From Tubiluchus corallicola (Eukaryota > Priapulida > Priapulimorpha > Priapulimorphida > Tubiluchidae), in contig JAQGDQ010000222.1 in NCBI GenBank assembly GCA_030141605.1, forward strand, positions 248,001 through 312,000: a DNA stretch of 64,000 bases, written 5' to 3'. This document shows, piece by piece, positions 34,301-46,400 of this stretch; positions within the stretch are counted from its first letter, which is position 1; the number at the start of each line of letters is the position of its first letter. The notes under the pieces were generated by a model. That model did not search any database. It had not been told where the DNA came from and saw nothing but the letters and a program-made list of their open reading frames with translations. The position numbers were made by a program, and so were the translations under genes.

Positions 34301-37300
34301 TTAAGAAGAATTCCTAATCAGCTTTTACCCGAGAGAAAGTTTGCATGTCACATTGCGGCATGATATAAGTTTGTTAATTGGACTCACCCAATAACTGCAC
34401 TTATTCTTCTTAATTGGCTTCAGAAGTCTATAGGTAGTTAAAACGTCCAAAATCTCTTCATCTTTAATTAGTTAGATCATGACTGTGATTGTTTTTATAA
34501 ACCATTGCAGTTTATTTTTATTATTATTACCCATTGCGAGTAATAAGCTGGAGAAATAAATGAGGTGCTGAAAAATTGTGGACTAGTCAGGATTTGAGCA
34601 CAAGACCTGGGATTAGTACTCACGTGCTCGAGCTACCAGTTCAACATGACAGAGCAAGCCCAAGATTTCCTGCTCACTGATTTCCTACTTTCCAAATTAG
34701 CTGGCAACTAACGATATAATCTCTTCATCTTTGTTTATGCTATTTTTGCACTCAAAAGTAGCACAGGCAAACATATTTTGTACGATGCATGATGCTGAAT
34801 ATTCTGTGTCACAGGCCTTAAAATGAATCCACATTATTTTAGCATTCATAACCATTATCATTAACAAAGAACATTTGACTTTTGGTTGCCAGTAGATATT
34901 TATTATAATTATATGCATTTCAGTTCTCCGCATGGTGCTGTTAAAGTCATATCAGTTGGATCACTGCTAGCTACTGATGACACTTCAGTTGTTTTTCGTG
35001 GCCCAAGAAAAACCCACATAGTCAAGCAGTTTTTAAAAGATGTTTTTTGGGGAAAGCTAGATTACCTCATATTTGGTAAGTCCTATTGATTTTTTTGCAA
35101 CTCTACTTCATTTTCAGCACAGATTTAAACAGCCCACCTGGTCTGTTGTTTGCATTGCTACATTGTGGCTACATATTGTAACAGCAAGTAATATGTTTCA
35201 GAACTTATGGATTTATTGTTTTTTTGCCAGATACACCACCTGGTACTAGTGATGAGCACCTTACTGTAATAAAGATTTTACAAAAGTCTAAACCAGATGG
35301 TGCTGTAATAGTCACAACACCACAACAGGTTGCCCTTGGAACTGTTCGAAAACAGATAAACTTTTGCAGAAAGATGAGGCTCAATGTTATTGGTTTAGTC
35401 GAAAATATGAATTGTTATGCCTGCCCATGTTGTGGTGTAAGTATTGCCTATAACAAGGACTACTATACAACAGGACGTGCACGCTCAGATCTCTGATTCG
35501 GCTAGCGGAGGCGATCAATTTTTAACATTTAGTGCTAATAATTTGGACATATTTACCCCCCATGGTGACCTATAGCATGCCACAATACACATAGAACATA
35601 TTCCTCATTCATCTAGTAATTTAAAAACAGTGGTACCTATGATATCCCCCCTCCCAAAAAAAACACACCATATCTGCAACTCATTGTGTCCCGATGATTA
35701 CCTGTCACTTTCTATAGAGAATAAACAGACTGCACCATTTTGTCAGGACTATATAAACTCATTCATAGGTTCCTCTGTGTAAATTAGAATACATGAAATT
35801 ATTGCACTCACCATTTTGCAGAGATGTTTGCGACAATTAGTCGGCTAGTCGCGCCTTCTTAATGGAGGTCTGGTAAAGGGCTGAGTTCTGCTGGTGATCC
35901 TTCTCCAAATTGTGTAGTCCATGCAGCAGTACATTCGCCAGGCGTCTCAGAGCATTTCTTGAAAATTCTCCAAAATCAAAGTAGGCATTGATTATGGAGA
36001 GGATGTTCATGAGCTTGTTGCAGCAGCAGACTGTGTGAGTTGACTTCTTCACAAAACACAAGCCAGTTGTTACGAATTCGAACGTGAATGTGTGGGGCAC
36101 TGTAAGACCTTCCCTAGACACTTCTTCAATGAACATTTTCATTTCCTCAGAAAGGAGAGGCTCATCCACGGGAAAAGAAATGTCATTTTGGCACTTACTC
36201 TCCAACCAACCTGCGACATATGCACATGCGTTCAGTTCAGTTTTGGAAAGAGTCTCGTCAACACAAATCTCCATAATTTTGGCATCCTCGAAATCAATCC
36301 CATTGCATGTGTGCAACTGGATTTCGGATGATGTGTCTGTGTCCACAAACTCCAGGAATGATGCAGAAAAATGCGCCAGTCTCCGCTTGAATGCTGAACA
36401 GACATCTCCAGCTTGCATGAATGCATTGGCCCCCCTTGACTGCCTGTAAACTGAGAACTCACCCTCTATTCTGTCACTCTGAAGTTCAGGCAATAATACG
36501 TAGTGAAATCCAACAGAAAACAAGTGCCTACAGATAGCGAGGAGTCCCTCCGTGGTCTGAATCAAAGCTTTTCGCGTATCATGTGTCAGGCATTCAATTC
36601 TATTTGGTCCGTGTCCTGATTCGGTTTGCTTAAACAGAGTCAACAACGACTGAAGAGTATCAGATGTATCTGATATATCAGATGTATCGAGATATGTATC
36701 AGATGTATCGAGTTGAACAGATCGATCAGGGTCTCTCATCCTCGTGTCTTGACCTCTGGCAGAAACATTTACCACATTCCACCAGCGTAGCACTTGCTGA
36801 AAGTATCCTGGGCTCCTCGAAGTCTCAGCGATGCAACGACACGATCGTTGAACACCCTCAGGACATGTTGCACATTCTGGAGCTGAAGTTTCGATGGGAA
36901 GACTGCAGAATATGTCAAAGGTGTTGACTTCAGCACATTGTCTTTCTCAGCTTTGTAAAGACTTTTTACTTCAGCAAATGAGCCAACAGTTTTCTTGTCA
37001 AACGATAATCTCTGACATTTCTCCGTGACCCAGTTGTTCCTGATACATTTCAGAATGTGGACGGTATCATACAACAGGAACCACACTCGTGTATTTTCCA
37101 GGGGATGTTCAGCCTCCCAGTCTGTTCGTCTGGTAAACAATTTGCAGTATTGTTGGTTGATCTTGTGGTTGTCCGTCATGGACCCTAAAACAGTTCCTCC
37201 CGAATTCTCAACCACTGTAGCAGCCTCCTTCACGACAGAGAATTGATATGCAGCAGTCAGCTTGTGAACGGGGGTCACTGATATCATCACGCTGGGGCCA

Positions 37301-39950
37301 CCATGTAGACATTTAGCCATCACATAGCATTGATGTAGCTTTACTGTCTGGCTCATTTTTTGCCATGCCATTTAGCACACCCCCTGAAAAAGCCACTGTT
37401 GGGCGTATTTTCACTTCATCCACCAATAGCATACAGTGTTTCTGCTCAGAGCTTTTCGCTTTCTGAAATGTTTTACCTAGCACCTTGTCAATATCTATCG
37501 ATGAAATAACTGACTGCAGCTTTCTTTTGCTGGGTAACACTAAAAAGTCACGCAGTTGTTCGTAATTGCAATGGGGAAATGACTGTATTGCAAAGCAATA
37601 ATCAGACACTGTGAAAGTCTTATCACATAATAGTCGAAGCTGTCGTGTTAGAAATTTGAGCTTCTTGGCTTTAGCATTAACACTAGGAGATTGTTCTCGA
37701 TTTTGAGCTAGTTCAAGTTCAAGAGACTTTGTCACTTTGTTGACAATATCATCAACATGATGAATGTGGTTGACAACAGAATTCACAACCGCAAAAAATT
37801 GTGAGTAAGAGGACAGCCCATTGTTTGGACTGAGGATTTTACTTAATGGCACACTGATCCCGTTTTTGAAAGCATACAGAGTAAGAGGGGAACACAAGGT
37901 AGGCTTATTGTGAACAATAATTGACATATAACATTGACTGTGGTCCTCTTCCATGAACATGCACACAAATTTGTCTTGTGTGCGAGATATAATGAGGTTC
38001 TGATACGTCTTATGCAGGTCTTTCTCAGGAGTGAATTCATTGAGAGAAGTTATTTTATCCTTTTTAAAGAAATAATTCAGCTGCTGGTCCTCAGTTTTTG
38101 GAGGGCGAGGTGGTGGCTTTGGAGTGGGCAAGCATGATGTTGGAACGTTGAAAATACTGGGTGGATCCACTGGCCTGTTGTGACCACCTGGAATTTTGAC
38201 CATTTGAGTATCCGATGGCCAATGCTTTTCGCAAATGAAAAATTTCGTTGGATCAACAACAAGGCCTTCGCGTGGGGGAAGAACACTTAGCCATTTCTGT
38301 TTTTCTACATGATCTCTTGGCAGTCTGAACACACGACACTTGTTTTCCGTGTCATAGTTACCTTTGCATTTAACAACACCACACTTGTTAGGCATGCTGC
38401 TGAGCACAGATGTATAAAATCCACGAGAAATTTTGAAAATAATCCACAAAGAAACACGAAAACAACGCTTCATTTGAACAATGACACATTAACAATGACA
38501 AAGCACTACTTCCGGTAAAACACACTTACGCTTAAAGTAGTGCGCTATTTAAGAAGCAAAAATGAACACTAATTTCCTTTGATACATAAAATAAACAATT
38601 GGTACTTTTCTCCCGTAATGTAAAGAACCAATTAAATGAAAAATAATACTCACTATCTACCGATCCACCCATTCTTTAATTTTTAAGATCACTACTCTCT
38701 AAAGCGCACTATTTATAGATTACGTTCATACAAGTATTGATCGCCTCCGCTGGCGGAATCAGAGATCTAAGCGTGCACGTCCTGTGTATAGTAGTCCTTG
38801 CCTATAATGTAAAATGTATTGTTCATTTGCAACATCTTCTTAAATGATTTCGGGCAAATATTACACTAAACTAGGTATTTTTTGCTCAGCAATCACTCCT
38901 TGTTTATTCACATCATCATGCAATGTTGTAAATAGAATGGCAAAAACTCAACATCCTCAAACTATCTACTGAAAACCACATTTTTTATTATTTAAAGGAA
39001 CTAACTGAATTGTTCTCTACTAAAGGAGGCGAACAGCTTGCCTCAGAATATGAGATAAATTTCTTGGGATCATTACCTCTAGACATGGTAAGCATTTATC
39101 AATATTGGATTTAGTGGATTGAGAGTCTTTGAAAAATTTAATTTGTTTAAATAAGGGTAATGTGATAGTAGTATGTGCATTTTGTGACTGTACAGTTAAG
39201 TTAGAGGAAGTTTGTTTTATTTCCATTCTATGTTTTCTTATAACATTTCAGATTAACAGCCAATGCTTTATCTCGAGGAATACTGAAGATATTTCAAAAA
39301 TAGGTTATTACAAATGACTAAATTAAAGAAGAACAATAAGAGCTTCATAATCAACAATAGTATTTCCGTACGTGATCTTTAGAATGTTCTCTAAAATAGC
39401 ACCAACCAATGTGATTTCTATAATTTTCTAGTCTTATTCAATTTCAGATTCACATAATTTTTCTATAATTTCCACTCTTATTCAGTTTCAGATTCACATA
39501 ATTGTAAAGTTCACTCTCTTCAATTTTTTTGTTGAAGCATTACTTTGCTGTTGTATTTTTCACACTTTATGACATCTGTATAATTTGAGTAACTGTGAGT
39601 TCAGGTCTCGGATACAGAGAATTAAAGCAGTCTAAATTTCTAAGACTAAAAGCTGCTGTTTTTACATCTTTAATATGTCATTTTTTATTGTAGTAGGAAA
39701 CTTCTATATAGCAGTTTTCTGTCATTTCAGTAATTCTTTATAAGTTAGCTGAACCTTAAATGAATATTAATGTAGTTAGTAATTAATAATTTTTCTTAAT
39801 CTGTTCTTTTATAGACTGTTTCTTTTTCAGGCATTAGCTGAAAGTTGTGATACTGGTCAAAACATTTTGTCTCGGAATCCAGAAAATCAGTCAGTGAAAG
39901 CTTTATTCGAGTTTGCAGAAAATGTTGCAAGAACTGTTGAAAGTGGGTAA
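31303..39950 (+). CDS. NUBP1: NUBP1/Nbp35 cytosolic Fe-S cluster assembly ATPase (first exon not found)
   Basis: This is a scaffold P-loop NTPase of the cytosolic iron-sulfur assembly pathway, which works with NUBP2/Cfd1. Exons: 31303-31366, 32415-32560, 32910-33013, 34924-35075, 35231-35436, 38998-39087 and 39831-39950 (TAA). Phases close to 294 codons including stop. Only the start exon is missing (human NUBP1 has 320 residues). The N-terminal ferredoxin-like cluster shows C-x2-C-x5-C ([10 protein letters not shown]), the feature that separates NUBP1 from NUBP2. The deviant Walker A is [10 protein letters not shown], followed by [32 protein letters not shown] and [12 protein letters not shown], which contains the CPxC pair that bridges the cluster. 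The intron after 32560 uses a GC donor. The intron 35437-38997 contains a complete antisense THAP transposon. Confidence 0.93.
32561..32909 (+). other. GC-AG intron in NUBP1
   Basis: The upstream exon ends AAACAAG and the intron begins gcatgt; the acceptor is ttgacag. Only this junction restores the conserved reading [14 protein letters not shown] in phase 0. Using the nearby gttaag puts the next exon out of frame. AAG|GC fits the strong exon-side match usual at GC donors. Confidence 0.8.
33329..33394 (+). repeat. tRNA-derived SINE or tRNA pseudogene
   Basis: A-box-like CTAGTGGTGTAAGGC is followed by a Thr(TGT)-like anticodon arm and a perfect T arm (CCTGG TTCGAAT CCAGG). The acceptor ends do not pair and the anticodon stem has a C-A mismatch, so it is not a working tRNA. 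The following GTTTCAACTTTTTCATATTT resembles the tail after the copy at 52489. Confidence 0.5.
34575..34645 (-). repeat. tRNA-like repeat, reverse orientation
   Basis: On the minus strand GGTAGCTCGAGCACGTGA looks like a D arm with A box, and GTGCTCAAATCCTG looks like a B box. The cloverleaf is poor. It is probably another tRNA-derived SINE relic in a NUBP1 intron. Confidence 0.35.
35454..38800 (-). mobile_element. P-element-like THAP DNA transposon, complete with TIRs
   Basis: The terminal inverted repeats are about 65 bp: 35454-35519 begins CAAGGACTACTATAC, and 38736-38800 is its complement with a few differences. Flanking host DNA is duplicated as GCCTATAA (35446-35453 and 38800-38807, or 7 bp CCTATAA depending on where the last G is placed). 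This agrees with the 8-bp duplication of P elements. The internal transposase is antisense to NUBP1 and is broken by two frame changes. The high TIR identity and clear duplication indicate a fairly recent insertion. Confidence 0.9.
35837..38395 (-). pseudogene. THAP-domain P-element-type transposase, frameshifted
   Basis: The likely start is the ATG at 38395, giving [12 protein letters not shown] and a THAP zinc finger with C-x4-C and C-x2-H (CEKHW) spacing. Then come a Pro-rich linker, a long helical region and the RNase-H-like catalytic region beginning [10 protein letters not shown]. The late motif [15 protein letters not shown] matches the conserved block of THAP9/P-type transposases. The protein is split over three frames. 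One frame change is near 37325, just after the first catalytic Asp region, and a second is near 36790. Frames 1 and 3 are the same, so the second change undoes the first. A short DTSD repeat (36658-36715) has expanded inside the coding region. Small introns instead of mutations are possible but no good splice pairs are seen. Confidence 0.85.
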
Positions 39951-40050
39951 CTTACTTTTTACTGTTGTGCAGTAAAGTATGACGGTAACTGGTAACTCTT
40001 ACTTTATGTGAGCATCTTGCGCATTTTATATCAGTTTTTTTTTCTATAAA

Positions 40051-40056
40051 AATAAA
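40051..40056 (+). terminator. Candidate NUBP1 poly(A) signal
   Basis: AATAAA lies 101 nt after the NUBP1 stop codon. A second AATAAA is about 35 nt further on. Confidence 0.45.
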
Positions 40057-43000
40057 TGATGCTACAAGCTTATATTGTTGACAGGCTGAAATAAAATGTA
40101 CCACTGATGCTTGTTATAGCAGTAAAGAGCAAAATGGCATGCCTTAAAATCAGTTTGTACTGTTCGTGTTACCTATAGCACTATTGGTTGCTTTTAACTA
40201 ATGAATCTCAATATCAAGTGTATAAAAGTCAATATAGTGTTACAGATGTTTTAAGGAAGTAGTCTCCAATAGCTTACAGTAAATGACTTGATTGTAAGAA
40301 AACAAAATTTCACCATTTTTACCTGCCCTGCAGAATGTCTGGGTTTAAAACCAAATTGAGGAATTAAATTTTTTACATTTCTAACTTTTACTATTTTTGC
40401 TTACATATTGGTGCATACTGTGATATTATTATTAGTAACTGTTGGAAAATTACTCATTTAATTATTAATTATTAATGATTTGTTAATTACTAAAAATGCT
40501 AAATGTTATTTTACATAAAAAATACAAGGATAACATTTGTAACGGCCTAAATTCACAGCCTAAGTCTTTCCAGGACGTGGTGCGCGTAGCTCCCCGAAAG
40601 TGCTATGTAATTGCAGTTTCGTTTGTGTATACGAATGTCACTGTGTAAAAGAACTAAATTCCAAAGTCAAGCAAACCATTAATTTTTTTTATTTTCGTAT
40701 AATTTATATTAATAAATATATTAAATGAAAATTCAGCAAGCTTATAACTAATATGTTACTAATGTTACTACACCAATATGCCGATGTACTCGCAGCTTTG
40801 CCTTCACGAAAACCATAACCATTGTCCATCTCCACCATTACCATAACCACGTAGTCACCACATCCATTGTCCCTTGGCCACGTCCACTCCAGTAACCAGC
40901 CACTGGATTAGACCGCAACTACCATGGACCAGACCGCCTCGCACCAAGACTAGGCTCCTTAACCGCCACCGTAACCTTATCCGTAACCATAACCAACCTG
41001 CTGCCAACCAGCTAACTTGTAGTGCCAAATTCCATAAGGATGCAGCCGACAGTGCTTTGGCTTATCCAATAACGTCCGTCTTGTCATATAACTAGTGCCT
41101 TTCCAAAGTCGTCAGGCATTAGAAAAACATCAGACTAAAGAGGTAGTTCCAACTCAGCATACTAGTAGTACTTTAAATAGCGTGTTTTAATGAAATAATA
41201 AAAATTGTACTTCATGACCAAAATCTTAGGCCAAATATATGAAACAAACAGCTTCGCAACTTAAAACCAAACTGACTACTTGACTCGTGTCCTGCCAAAC
41301 CGTGCATAGAAAAAAAGGTCACTATTCATTTCAAGTTAGGCAGTCCAATTGGACGATTCATATATTAAAGCCAGCAATGCATAGGAAATGTCATGCATAC
41401 TGTTCTAGCTATACAGAGAAGAAATACAGGTATACAGCAAAATATATCAACTGAATTATGCAAAGTTGAATGATAATTTGTCCGGACTGGACAACAGGAA
41501 GGTGCCAAAATACAGGCGCTAATTATGAAACTTAAAATGACCTACTTTTACAAAAAAAACTTTAAAATAAAAGTTTTGTAATATGCGGTTGTGCTTCAAA
41601 ATTAAAAAGATAATGTTTTCTCCTCCTAAAAATATACAAGGAATACCATTCTAGTATTGTAGCCTACTGTGTATAAAAATGCACTGTTATGTCAGACTAC
41701 TCACACTGCCATAGATTTAGTCAAAAATTAAGTACTACAATAATTGAGTTGCTACAATTTAAAAATGTCACAGATTGGACATACATTATACTGAAAGGAA
41801 AAGTTTACTTTTACAAAATTGCTAAATTTGGTGTGTATAATAATTCCACTCCTTACATATTTGTTCCACTCCTTATGTATTTGTCAAATCACTGATGATG
41901 CCAGTTATCTGTCGAAACTTTAAATTTCACTCCATAGTAGTGTTGTTACTAACTGTATCAGTATATTCTGTATATTTTTTTTGTTACAAGAAACATTAGC
42001 TCTGAAACTTAAAAGTGTTGAAAAAATCTTGACCTATGTTGAGAGTTGAACCAATAACTTTTGGTTGGACACAAAAGTATCACAATATGAGTCCGAAAAC
42101 TATTGTGCGGAAAAAACAATGAGGAAGCATTTTGAAAAAGGGGTTCAAACTGACATTGTGTAGTAAACAATTGATTATTGTTAGGTATTACTAAGTATTA
42201 AATTGTTGCTGTGTGCAGAGTACTTTACTTCACAATATCAGATGACACTCAGTCATTTTCAATGTATTAATAATTTTATAAATAGCCAATTGTATAATGA
42301 AACTTGTACATACTTGTTTGAATCTTCTTTATAAGTTTGATTAGTTTTAAAATATGTATTTATTGCTTGTTGCCACACTTAATTTGTTACTTCTGATGAA
42401 TCAAAAACATTTCTTAACCTTTTTGACATTGATATTTCTTTACTACTTTTTAAGCCATTCTTAGTCCTTGACTAAATAGTGGCTATTTAGACTTTGTATC
42501 ACTTTATGTTTTTGTGATTAAATGTATTTTAGTGAAGTTACTGAAACTTCTACCTTTAATGTATTCTGAGTTTTATAATTCTTTTTTACATGTAAACATT
42601 TTTAATACAGCTTTGCTATTTCAAATGTATAACAATAATGCATATATAATAATTATTGTAGTTATAACAATAATTGTAAGCAGTATTTTAATTCAGAGTA
42701 AAAATATCATAAATTTCAAGCTTTAAATATTGTTGTATGGTTGGAGCTTACAAACTTACAATTTGTAAATGTGAGGATAGTTTGTGCTAGCTGGTAACAA
42801 AGTGTATAAAAAGTTACTAACAAGCACTAGTTTGATTTGCAATACTTGGCAAAAAAATTAATTTTCCAAACCAGCAAATCCTACCTATAGAGGGTGATAT
42901 TACCTGTCAATGTTTAGTGTACATGTAAATCGTACCTGTTCATGTGCAACTTGTAACTAGATCAAAACAAGTAAATTAATTTGCCTACTAGTACAGCTGC

Positions 43001-43496
43001 AGTACAGAATATCAATATAAAAAAATAAATGCTTGTTTTAAAAAGCTGTGGTATTTATTTACTACTATACATTTTTTATGTAACATTGAAAAATTCTAAC
43101 AAAGCTGAGCACTGTGTATTTTGGTTTTACTAGTTTAGCCTAAATTAATTTTGGCAAAACAAACTTTTAATATACTGCAGTAAACAATCATTTGTTTCAA
43201 GTAATAAATGTACAAATATAGCCATGTTTAAGAAAACATCCACTATAGGAAGTTATAAACTACAAATCTTATCTAAGTGTTGAACTCTCCTTCACACAAA
43301 TTTTGTTACTGTGATTTAAACTTAATAATTAGTTTATCAAATCGAAATTCCCCTTATCAAATTATCAAAACTCTAAAAACAAATTTAATCCCCTGAAACT
43401 TGGGTCTTTTCTTCATAAACAGTGAATTATAAATAAAAGGGAACTGATTTCAATCATTAGCAGCTTAAAACTATATTTGGCTATGTTGTGAGCTAC
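40057..43496. other. Convergent intergenic region between NUBP1 and the SMYD5-like gene
   Basis: No gene is recognised in this stretch. It contains a CCA/AACC-rich degenerate repeat (about 40799-41030) and AT-rich DNA. TTTATT at 43054-43059 could be the minus-strand poly(A) signal of the SMYD5-like gene, 440 nt past its stop. Confidence 0.5.
40799..41030 (+). repeat. CCA/AACC-rich degenerate repeat
   Basis: Recurrent CCATAACCA, CCACCATTACC and CGTAACC units give a C-rich, G-poor strand unlike the flanking DNA. It is not the TTAGGG telomere motif. The short frame across it is an artefact. Confidence 0.55.
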
Positions 43497-46400
43497 TTAT
43501 GCTTTTACTGGAGCTAGGTCAGCATTGATTGTTGCTGTCTGGCCTACAAGTCCATGGTCTTTGATCCTTTCTTGTAGTCCTGTTTCCTGGAAAGATGCAG
43601 GTCCCTTCTTTGGAGGTTCATGACAGATCTTCTTGTGGCCTGCTTTCCAGTGTATCTTCTGGCATTGTGGAGAACAGTACCAAGCTTGTAGGCATTTTCC
43701 ACATGCTTTGAAGTTTTTCATCGGTGGAACTGGTGTGGCACCACACTGGCAGCATGTTCGCCCATTGTCTCCCTCAAATCGGCACCTCTGACATTCACAC
43801 ATGAAATTGTAAGCTCGAAGAAGCCAGGCTCGACGTAGTCGTCGTGACAGAGTCGTGTCTACATAGACGGTGCAAACTTCTTCACCAGGTTCTATAAGAC
43901 GTATGGCTTTAGCTTCAATACCTGCTTGTGTGGAAGTATACTGTGCATCCATCACGTCAACATTCTTGTCGCAAGAATGATTTAGACATGACTGAAGCTG
44001 GAACAGACCTCCGAACACTTGGTCATCTGGTGGCTGAAGTCCCTCGATTTCTTTCTGGAGAAGGTAAAAGTCACTTTCCTCTGACGTCAGTCGAGCCATG
44101 AATGTTCCATGTATTAGAGTAGAGTACAGCGTAGAACTAAAGCTCTGGGCATTGCAAGCAACTTGGTAATACCTTTTCTCAAACTCTTCCTCTGTAATAT
44201 CTAAAGCAATGGTGCTGTCACAGTTTTTGAATATCTGTGCCATCATCTGCACCATATTCGGGATGGACTTAGCGTAGCCACTTGTACCGCTGGACACAAA
44301 CCTGCGAAATGGTATTTCTGCAACATCGAAGTGGAACTGCGTCGGTGTCTCTGCCATATCATCCACCATGCTGAATTTTGTAACGGATGCAATTGATGCC
44401 CAAAGCCGTGCCAGCATCATGGGACTGAAAACAGAATTCCAAGTGTGCTTGATAATGTTTTCTCCACGTTCACAGAAATCGAATAGCTCCGCTGCTTCTG
44501 GATTTTTTTCCGGACAGAGGAATTGATGGTGCATTTTCCATGCATTTTCAAGGCATTCTCTGCTACAGTATTTCTCCCTGTAACACGATGGATTGCAAAC
44601 TATTATGATTATGTTGAAGCTAAGATACATATTCAGTAGACATTTTTAATGTGAAAGCTTCTTGACCGTTGAAGTCGTCCAGCACTGTAGTCATTGGTGA
44701 TAGAAAACAATTAATTTTTTCTAAAATATACTAATCAAGCTGACTTTCTGCAGTAGTCTGTTTTCGGTATATTAGTCAAGTTATCACTGCCGCATTTGAT
44801 TGTGCCAACCATGTGGACAGTTTCATGATTTTATTATACACTAATTTCTTAAAACTAATCTCTCGTCATAAACAAAAACTTTCAGTTTATTTTTGAAATT
44901 AGGTTTATACCTGTTGCAGTGCAGACATGGTACTATTTTCACTACTGGCCAGTGTTTTGCCACAATATCTTTCTGACGCTCAGAGAGTTGCTCATACTTG
45001 TCTCCAAACCAGTCTTGTGGCCGAAATAAAGACCTGTAATCAATAAAAGGTACTCAGTGTTTGTGCTGTTTGTGCCAATAACTATCTTATTACAGTGTTA
45101 CATGGTTAAATGTATTATGTAGCTATAAGGATAGTGTTCTTTACAGGAAAGTTGCAAAACTTTGATCCTACCTGGAGCACTGCGCACATGCTGGAGATTT
45201 TTTGGCAGAGTCAATTGTTTGTGCACTCACCACGGGAGTGTCACGGAAGACTATCTCTCCTGGCTGAATTTTCCTTTCTGCATAAACTCCTTTTCCACTC
45301 TCTGTCGTGAATTTTACCTGTTACACAAAAAATGATACTATCTGCAAAAAATGCACATATATAACGATTTTTGGAACGTTAAAATAATGTAAACTTTATA
45401 AGTTTTTCTTGGTGTAACCTGCTGGATGTGTATATAGGCACTTCTCACCCTAATTCCATAGCCACCCTTCACTGGCTTTAAGCATCTCTGTAAAGTTCGA
45501 TTTGACGATGACCACCTCTTTCTTTTCCTCTTTTTCTTTGTCAGGCGTCGCCCACGTGCCCTTTCTTCTTCCGTATCGGAATCTGCATCGTAATTCTTCC
45601 TTACCTCCTCGTCCGTATTGGGAGAGTCTCCTTTTGGTGACTGAAAAAGATGAGAGATAAGTCCAAGAAATAATGAACAGCATTTTGAAGACATGCTGAC
45701 ATAAAAGACTTATCTTCTCATCTTTTTTCAATCACTGCCAAATGCTAATGACCCCCATTTTTGCAGCATTCAATTGCCTATTGTCGTTTATTTGTAGGCT
45801 ATTGTCTGCCTTCTTATTTGTCTGCAATGAACTGGGCCTACCAGATTTTTTTTGTCTAAGTTTGTCCCCTTCCAGCCTGTCATTATGCAAGTAGAAAAAT
45901 GATTTGGCAACAGGTGATCGAAATTGGTCATTGCTTAACTTTGCGACTAAACCCAGTTTTTACTTGACCTCGCGAGTTTTCTTCTAGTGTGTTTCTTGAA
46001 GTAAATCTCACCTGAAGAGGCCACTGAGAGACGTTGACAGATTGGTACAGTCTTTTGGTTCTTGCGACTTGAAACAGAAGCAGTGCCTCTTCATCATTAT
46101 AATCACTCTTTTTCAATGCTTCTCTCAACCATTTCTCAGCCATCACATACTGTCCAAGTGAAGTAAGGATCTTGCCTTGAAAAAATAATCCATACTTCAT
46201 ACACAAGTTGACACAACTCCGATGAACAAACATTATGTCCACACAAATGCAGTGAAGCCTTACCATGCGAATGCCATAATATAAAATTATATAATCTCTA
46301 AGTTATTAGAAATTATATATTATACATTATCATTTCGAAATTATAGCTGCACTTTTTTATATGTTCACTTTTTAGTCTGAAGACAGTTATAACCATGAAA

